DNA from: Phaffia rhodozyma
Taxonomy: Eukaryota; Basidiomycota; Tremellomycetes; Cystofilobasidiales; Mrakiaceae
Direction: 5' to 3'
Assembly (NCBI GenBank): GCA_014706385.1
Contig: JACGZH010000003.1
Coordinates: forward strand, 823,501 to 887,500
DNA length: 64,000 bases
Position 1 is the stretch's first letter; each line of letters opens with the position of its first letter. The notes beneath the pieces were generated by a model. That model ran no database searches, had not been told where the DNA came from, and saw only the letters and a list, made by a program, of their open reading frames with translations. A program made the translations under genes and the position numbers. Positions 58,264 through 64,000 of this stretch are shown here, one piece after another.

Positions 58264-60041
58264 TTATACGTCGAGGAACTCGGAGAGAGCAAATGTTCGA
58301 TGTTCTTTGAAGTACTGCCGATACGTTATTCCCAGAGAATCATTCATCAAAGAAGATTCAAGGTTCAAAGAATGTTCAAGATTCAGAGAAGTGAGCAAAT
58401 ACATAGAGGGGACACCAGTGCAATCTTCATCATATAAAGGCGAGACATCGGACTCACGCTGGCCAATGTTTCCCACTCTGCACCGTCTTCCTTCGTCCAC
58501 GGAGGAACTGGATCAACGTTCTGTTCAGAAAGTTGGTCCCAAACGACTGATGTTTGTCGAACGAGGCTCTCCAATACCGACGGAGCTGCTTGGCCGGTAT
58601 GAACTGAACTCAGAGGATTGAAGAAGAAGAAGGTCAGTCGTTGAAGACATCTAAACTACATCTCGCACTCAGTTGGTTAGGTGATGGAAAGACTCACTCA
58701 AGATGGCTGAGTTGATCTGGTCGGCCAAGGCCTCTCTCCGTTCCCGTTCTAAATACTTCTTCGTCGGTGCCGTCTCTGGGGGGACGTATGCGAACAAGCT
58801 AGTGACTCCGTGAAGCTCTTTTCTGTACCAGTCCCTGTCACGTTCTTCCTGAAGCGATTCCACATGGTTGTATAAATCCCTTGCTTTGTTAAGTGCCAAG
58901 TTAAGCGAGGTCGATAACGCTGACGAGTTTGATTGAGCCGAGCTCGTGGGGGAAGGATTGGGTGAATCTACAGGCGTGACAGGGGTCTTCGAGTTAGGAG
59001 GATAAGGCAGAGGAATCGTTCGGATCAGTTCAATAAAGATTTGAATCTGAAGGTTCAGGTATACATGTGGTGGATGTATTGAAGATGCCAACACTGGTTT
59101 GAATGTGGACGTCGGATTTGAGACGATAGTAGCGCTCGGACTAGGGGCTGAGGGTTTTGACTTTTTACGGGAAGGCGTCGACGGGGTTGTATCGGGCTGA
59201 GAATGTGTCGGACCAAGAGAAGGGGTAGGTTGATTGATTTGAGAGGTTGAACCGAAAAACAGAGGGAAGTGTTTGTTGATCAGATCGAGCGCCAAAGAAG
59301 TCTCCCCCTTAAGAATGGCGATCTTGATGTCTGCATATTAGGGACAATGAAAGGTGATGAAAGCGCAGACAGGCTTAATGCGTGTCTCCTATAAGATACA
59401 ACATCTCTTGCGAAGACTACTTGCCTTTCCGGTACCCTATCTGCTTAAACTCAGTTTCTGAGAATCCTCCTGACTTCATCTGATCCTCCTCTAGATCATC
59501 CGGTCGGACTTCGTGCCCTGGATCTGACGGCTTTCCTATCGGCTGTGATGATGCTACTGAAGAATCTTCCTCGGCGGCCATCATAGCCTCATCTCCATCT
59601 GGATCCGGGTTAACTTCTCCTATCAAAGCTTGAGCTGCTACTTCAGAGGCTGGGTCCACCATGTATTGGACTGACTCTCCATTCGGATCAGATACAGACG
59701 TTGTGTCGGCCGGGTGTACATCCTGATCTGAGCTGTGGCCCAATTGGGAGGTTTGCGAAGACTTTCCTTTGGAAGTTGATGAGCGAGGCTGGGAAAGTGC
59801 TCTTGCAGTAGCCAAGTACGTATGATGAGAGAGATACTCCAGAACGATTCGTTTCTGATCGTGCAGAGGAGCCGTACAAATGGCAAGGAAATGAGACAGA
59901 AATACGATGTCGATAAGCAGAGTTGTACCTCAGGATGTTGCAGTCATAGTCACAGTCACAGTCACAAACACTCACCACATGAGACGGATCTGGTTCATGT
60001 TTGACATTGGAGACCTTCATGACCGATGTTTTCTGGCTCAT
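58264..60041 (-). CDS. LisH-CTLH-CRA protein (RanBPM/GID-type scaffold)
   Basis: First exon 59976-60041 (MSQKTSVMKVSNVKHEPD) is followed after a 121-nt intron by a LisH motif: KRIVLEYLSHHTYLATARAL. A disordered acidic segment leads to a CTLH-like part (GFSETEFKQIGYRKG, DIKIAILKGETSLALDLINK) with a Pro/Ser-rich insertion. Then comes the CRA region: YLNLQIQIFIELIRTI, LNKARDLYNHVESLQEE, REALADQINSAIL, then IHTGQAAPSVLESLVRQTSV. The end is YFKEHRTFALSEFLDV at 58264. Such proteins scaffold the GID/CTLH ubiquitin ligase. The CRA wording resembles RanBP9, but no SPRY domain precedes it, so it may be a Gid8-like or SPRY-less relative. Confidence 0.75.
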
Positions 60042-60933
60042 TAATCTGTAAACGTGATGAACGGGGTGGTTGGAACGGGGGTTATGGAGGGGATTCAAGA
60101 GTGTGGTTGATGGGAAGGTGATGGGTGATGGGAGATGCTGTCTGAAGGTGCCGACCGAGAGCGTTGTAGTGGAATACGCGGTAAGAGTTTGACCGCGCAT
60201 CGCTGGGTTAGATGTGTAGGATCCCTCAATAAACAACATCATCCTCTCCACTTGCCGAGATATAATCTACAAGATGTAGAACAAGGGTTTGAACAGAACG
60301 GGTCTGGCAGGATTGAAGCATTCTTTTGACTACACTTCGAGTAGAAAAGATAGCATAGGTGTCGTCGCAGCGCAAATAGACCAGGTCTGGATACGTTCAA
60401 GCTTTAGATGATCAAGCCATCTGAGGAAGCCTTATAGATCTAACTCTGGCACAGAGTGCCAATCATCATCTTCACTGAATACCTCATGAGCAGAGATCTG
60501 AGATGAATCATCCCCTATCCTCCATATATCAAACGCTTCATCGCCACGCAAGCCATGCAACCAGCGAATTCAAAGAGCGTGTGAGGGTGTTTATACATGT
60601 GTACAGTTGGATGTGGACGCAAAGGGCGCCAGCTGACTAAGCAAGAACGACCCGTTCTCCCACCAAGCCTCCACCTGCGGCTTCTTAACCTTCTTCTTCT
60701 TTCTGACCGCTCGCTCGCGTTCGCTACCCAAACAACAACCGTTTGTCGTCGTCTTTTTTATAAGCAACCTCTAGTCGGTTTTATCAGGTCTGTTCTGACC
60801 AAGTGTACTGTTTGTCATCGGCCATTCATATGAGACAGAATAATACATACTCTGACAAAAAAATCGAGTAGAGATACCCTCTTGTGCCCCCCTTCATTCT
60901 TCAATTACTCCTTCTGATACCCCTTCTTTCTGG
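60042..60933. promoter_or_regulatory. divergent promoter region, LisH-CTLH and SAP genes
   Basis: 892 bp. Only short ORFs without domains. A pyrimidine-rich block precedes the SAP gene start at 60934. Confidence 0.4.
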
Positions 60934-63900
60934 ATGTCAAGACGAACAACGTCTCGTTCAGTCTCTCTATCATCGTCTAAGTCCGTCAGTCGTTCGACTC
61001 GTTCCCGTTCTACGTCTTCCAATACTACAACAGGAACCTTACTTCCCAGACGGCCTCTCAAACGTCCGAAGCGGACCGTCCGTCCGTCGTCGTCATCACC
61101 GTCATCATCCTTACACGCGTCTGATCCGGGCCTCTCTGGAGATCAACAGACAGACTCCGACCAGGAGTCAACCTCAGAACTGGAAGAAGATCCGGATGCT
61201 ACTCTACATGCTTCTGATATAGAACTCGCTCGGCCTAGCTCAGTTTCCATCTCGTCATCTGCCTCAGTGGATGTTCCGAACAGACCGCTCCGGAGAGCCG
61301 CTAGCCAAACTTACCCAGGGCTGACGTCTAATTCGGTATCATCTAGGATGGTAGGCAGGAAACGAAAACGAGCTGGGTCAGAAGGAGAGTTCACGAAAGT
61401 CGCATTTGGGAAAAGCGGTCTAGAACTTGTGTCTCGTCCGGTCAACGGACGAGGAAGTAGAAAGTCTGGTACCGGCGCAAACGGTCTCATCGGCTCAACC
61501 GGTAAGGCGAAACCTAGGTTGCAGGGCGTTGAGCTGGATGTGTTTGGCACAACTGAATCAACGGGGAAGAATAAAAGGAGTGCAAGTGCGAATACGAATA
61601 TGAGTACAAGATCAGGAGGAAGTGATATGTCTATCGGATCGGAGAACATTTCAAGTGAGGCTGGCGGTACGGATGCCGAGTCGACCACTAGAACAGAATA
61701 CGACCTGATCGATCCTTGTAAGTTTTTTCTCCACATCCTATCTTTAGGATCCTGACCAACACTCTTTGACAACGAACTCTGTATGACAACGCTTTTATCA
61801 ACGGGATCTTTCAGCCGATGACCACCTAATCTATCAAGCGTCTCGAGCCCAACTTCAACGAACTCGCAAGGATGTTCTCATTCGACTTCTAAAAGTTGCC
61901 GGACTATGGGACGAACTCTCCAATGAAGCCGAAAGAACGAAGACCAGCCTGGTTGATCTTCTTGTAGATGCGCGCGAACCGGTTGGCCCTAGGACTCGAA
62001 GTCGAAGTCGCACTTCATCCTCAGCCTCAGTACCTTTATCTTCGGCATCATCTAGCTCATCAGCGAGGTCTTCGCTATTGAGTGATGATGAGTATTCGTC
62101 AGACGCAGATCCAACCCCCAGAAGGCCATCGAAAATGAAGCTTTTGGGGGTCAATGGACGAACCAGGAGCTCCGCAGGTTCGGTCTCGTCCGACAGTCAA
62201 CATGACCAAGATGGTTCACAGAACGAAGCCGAAGGAAGCTCAAACCAGGAGGAAGGAGGATTCAATCATAAAAAGAGAGGTGACAGATCGAGGAACGTAA
62301 GAAACCGAAGCGTAAGCTTGGGTTTGGATATAGGGAGCCAAGGGTCTGCTGTGAGTCAGAAATCCAGCAGGAGAAGAAATTCTGAGAAAAACCCGTCACA
62401 GATGATCGGCGCGTCCCCTGTTCAAACGAGAGCAAGAGGAGTAGTTTCTTCAAGCACGACGCCCAAACACGCTACAACCCGACGTACTCGGAAAACAACA
62501 ACCTCCTCTCTTCCGTCAGTCCGTTCTGGTCAACCCTCTCCTCCTAAGACTGTGATAAACGGTATGCACCATCCTGAAACCGAATCTGGAAGAAGCAGAA
62601 AAGGCAAAGAAAGGGAGGACGCAGCTCGGGTTCTACGCTCAACCTCGCCTCTATCATCTCGCTCCTCTTCGTCCGCATCATCCGCACACTCTGTACAGTC
62701 GTCCAAACCACCCTCATCTTCATCTTCTGCTTCTGCCGCTCTGTCGGATAAGGATCACTCAGACCGAACAAGACCTTTGAGACGGCAGACTCGATCGAAT
62801 TTAACATCAGTTTTGACTAAACCAACGGATTTGAATGTATCGTCATCGACGGCGATACAAAAAGGCACAAAATCAAGGGGAGGGAAACACAAGGATGGAC
62901 AGAGGAGAGGAGGGCAGATTCCGACGCCACCTAGTGATGCGGATGTCGAGTCGTTCTCGGAGGGAGATGCCGAGGGAGAAGATCTTGAAGTGGCGGAAGA
63001 AGAGGACGAGGATGATGTGGAAAGGGAAGTGAGCGATGTTGATGAAGGAGCCCTGGAAATTAACGGCAGCGCCGTTCAATCAGATGAGGAAGACGATCTG
63101 GATGTGACCGAGGAGGAGGAAGAAGCGAAAGCAGGCGAAAAAGAGACTGCGAAAAAGGAAGTCGATGACGATGGAGATTTCGTGGAGGATAAGGCTTGGA
63201 AACGCGTAACTCGGCGAAGTGGGCTCCGAAAAATTTCTGTCCCAACGATTATCGAGTTGACAGAGGATGAAGAGGACGAGCAGGATGAGGACGACGATGA
63301 GGATATGCAGAGCGCAGAGGAACTCAAGGACAATGAAGACGAGGATGATGAAGAGGGAGTCGAAGGCGATGATGGAGAATATATTCCTGAAGGGAAGGAC
63401 TCCCAGGTCGGTGATATCGGTGATGGCGAGACAGAAGTTAACATGGATGATGACGATGGTTTGTTCATTTTCCAGCCTTGAAAATAGATGCTTTGAACGT
63501 GCCGCTAATCATACATCCTTAACTTTTCTGATTCTACAGACATCGACCTCAGTAACTTCACGCATGCAACCCTTTTACGGCTCCGTCGTGATGCTCTCGT
63601 CAGACTGTGTTCTTCGAGAGACATCGAAGTGGTAGGGACAAAGCCGCAACTCGCCCAGGCCTTACTTGATTGGCGTGATAACGAAGGCGAAGACGGAATC
63701 GATGATTCATCCTCCATCTCCTCCGCTTCTACCGCTCGACCTAATTCCACGAGTCCTCCCAAGACACGTCGGCCACGACGACTTCATGACAAGGATCCAG
63801 TCTTCCGAACGAATGCCAAGATAACACCGACATTATACCAGCCCGGCCATGTCCATCACGAGCAGAAACACCCTTCGGTCACACCGCCGCCTTCTGGACA

Positions 63901-64000
63901 TGCTCATCAAGGTGGTATTGGAACAGAGGAGTTGAATTTGGATCTAGAAAGTTTGGGATTAGAGGATAAAGAAATACCATGCGAGCAGTTGGTTAAGATG
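60934..64000 (+). CDS. large disordered nuclear-type protein with SAP-like motifs (runs off window)
   Basis: The ATG at 60934 opens MSRRTTSRSVSLSSSKSVSR. Exons 60934-61720, about 61815-63460 and 63540 to the edge. Long Ser/Arg and acidic tracts alternate with basic patches (GRKRKRAGS, RRKR-like), fitting a nuclear protein. Two helical segments resemble SAP motifs: SRAQLQRTRKDVLIRLLKV near 61840, and RLRRDALVRLCSSRDIEVVG with TKPQLAQALLDW near 63580. SAP motifs bind AT-rich DNA. A very acidic block (about 62940-63460) contains several E/D runs. I do not recognise the family, and the C-terminus lies beyond base 64000. Function unknown; chromatin association is an inference. Confidence 0.6.

Noticed and set aside
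59943..59966. CACAGT hexamer repeats
   Set aside because: A short simple repeat inside an intron of the LisH gene; no evidence of a role.
63076..63468. Ser-rich minus-strand ORF at the right end
   Set aside because: It is the reverse complement of the Glu/Asp block of the SAP gene; low complexity explains the open frame.

Overview
This window is nuclear DNA from a fungus, most likely a basidiomycete yeast. Coding sequence is dense on both strands. Almost every gene is broken by many short introns (about 50-120 nt) with GTNNGN donors, CTNAC-like branch points and YAG acceptors. The protein families are fungal: a Puf2/Jsn1-type RRM-Pumilio protein, a Tea4/Bud14-type SH3 protein, Pom34, Tap42, Thi20, glucosylceramide synthase and a two-exon-rich SCAMP. 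Intron density, the retained ERI1-type exonuclease and an epsilon-like adaptin fit Tremellomycetes (Cystofilobasidiales or relatives). That placement is inference. I see no operons, CRISPR arrays, transposons, tRNA or rRNA genes.

Layout, left to right: 3' end of an unrecognised gene (+); Pom34-like nucleoporin (+); RRM-PUF RNA-binding protein (-); CDC42 GTPase (-); Tea4/Bud14-like SH3-RA scaffold (-); APC3/Cdc27 (-); SYF2 splicing factor (-); mitochondrial ribosomal protein uL23m (-); tandem-RRM/RGG protein (+); mitochondrial isoleucyl-tRNA synthetase (-); NatD/Naa40 histone N-acetyltransferase (+); adenine phosphoribosyltransferase (-); SLC35F6-type transporter (-); SET-domain protein (+); ERI1-like SAP/DEDDh exonuclease (-); AP-4 epsilon-like adaptin (+); THI20-type HMP kinase/TENA fusion (-); glucosylceramide synthase (+); secreted DPBB/expansin-like protein (-); SCAMP (+); TAP42/alpha4 (+); LisH-CTLH-CRA protein (-); large SAP-domain nuclear-type protein (+), cut by the right edge.

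Most genes are unrelated housekeeping genes. One functional pairing is plausible: CDC42 lies next to an SH3/Ras-association polarity scaffold on the same strand. RNA biology is well represented (PUF, SYF2, RRM-RGG, ERI1).

The most unusual theme is very small exons. Reading the splice sites by hand gives a 6-nt and a 3-nt internal exon in CDC42; only with both does the protein reach exactly the canonical 191 residues. A 4-nt first coding exon and a 9-nt second exon open the SCAMP gene. Exons of 7-22 nt occur in TAP42, the SLC35F6-like gene, APT1 and the PUF gene. There is also a GC-AG intron, and a 3' splice site preceded by sixteen A residues. All gene models here were made by eye from splice consensus and protein-family knowledge; no transcript data were available.
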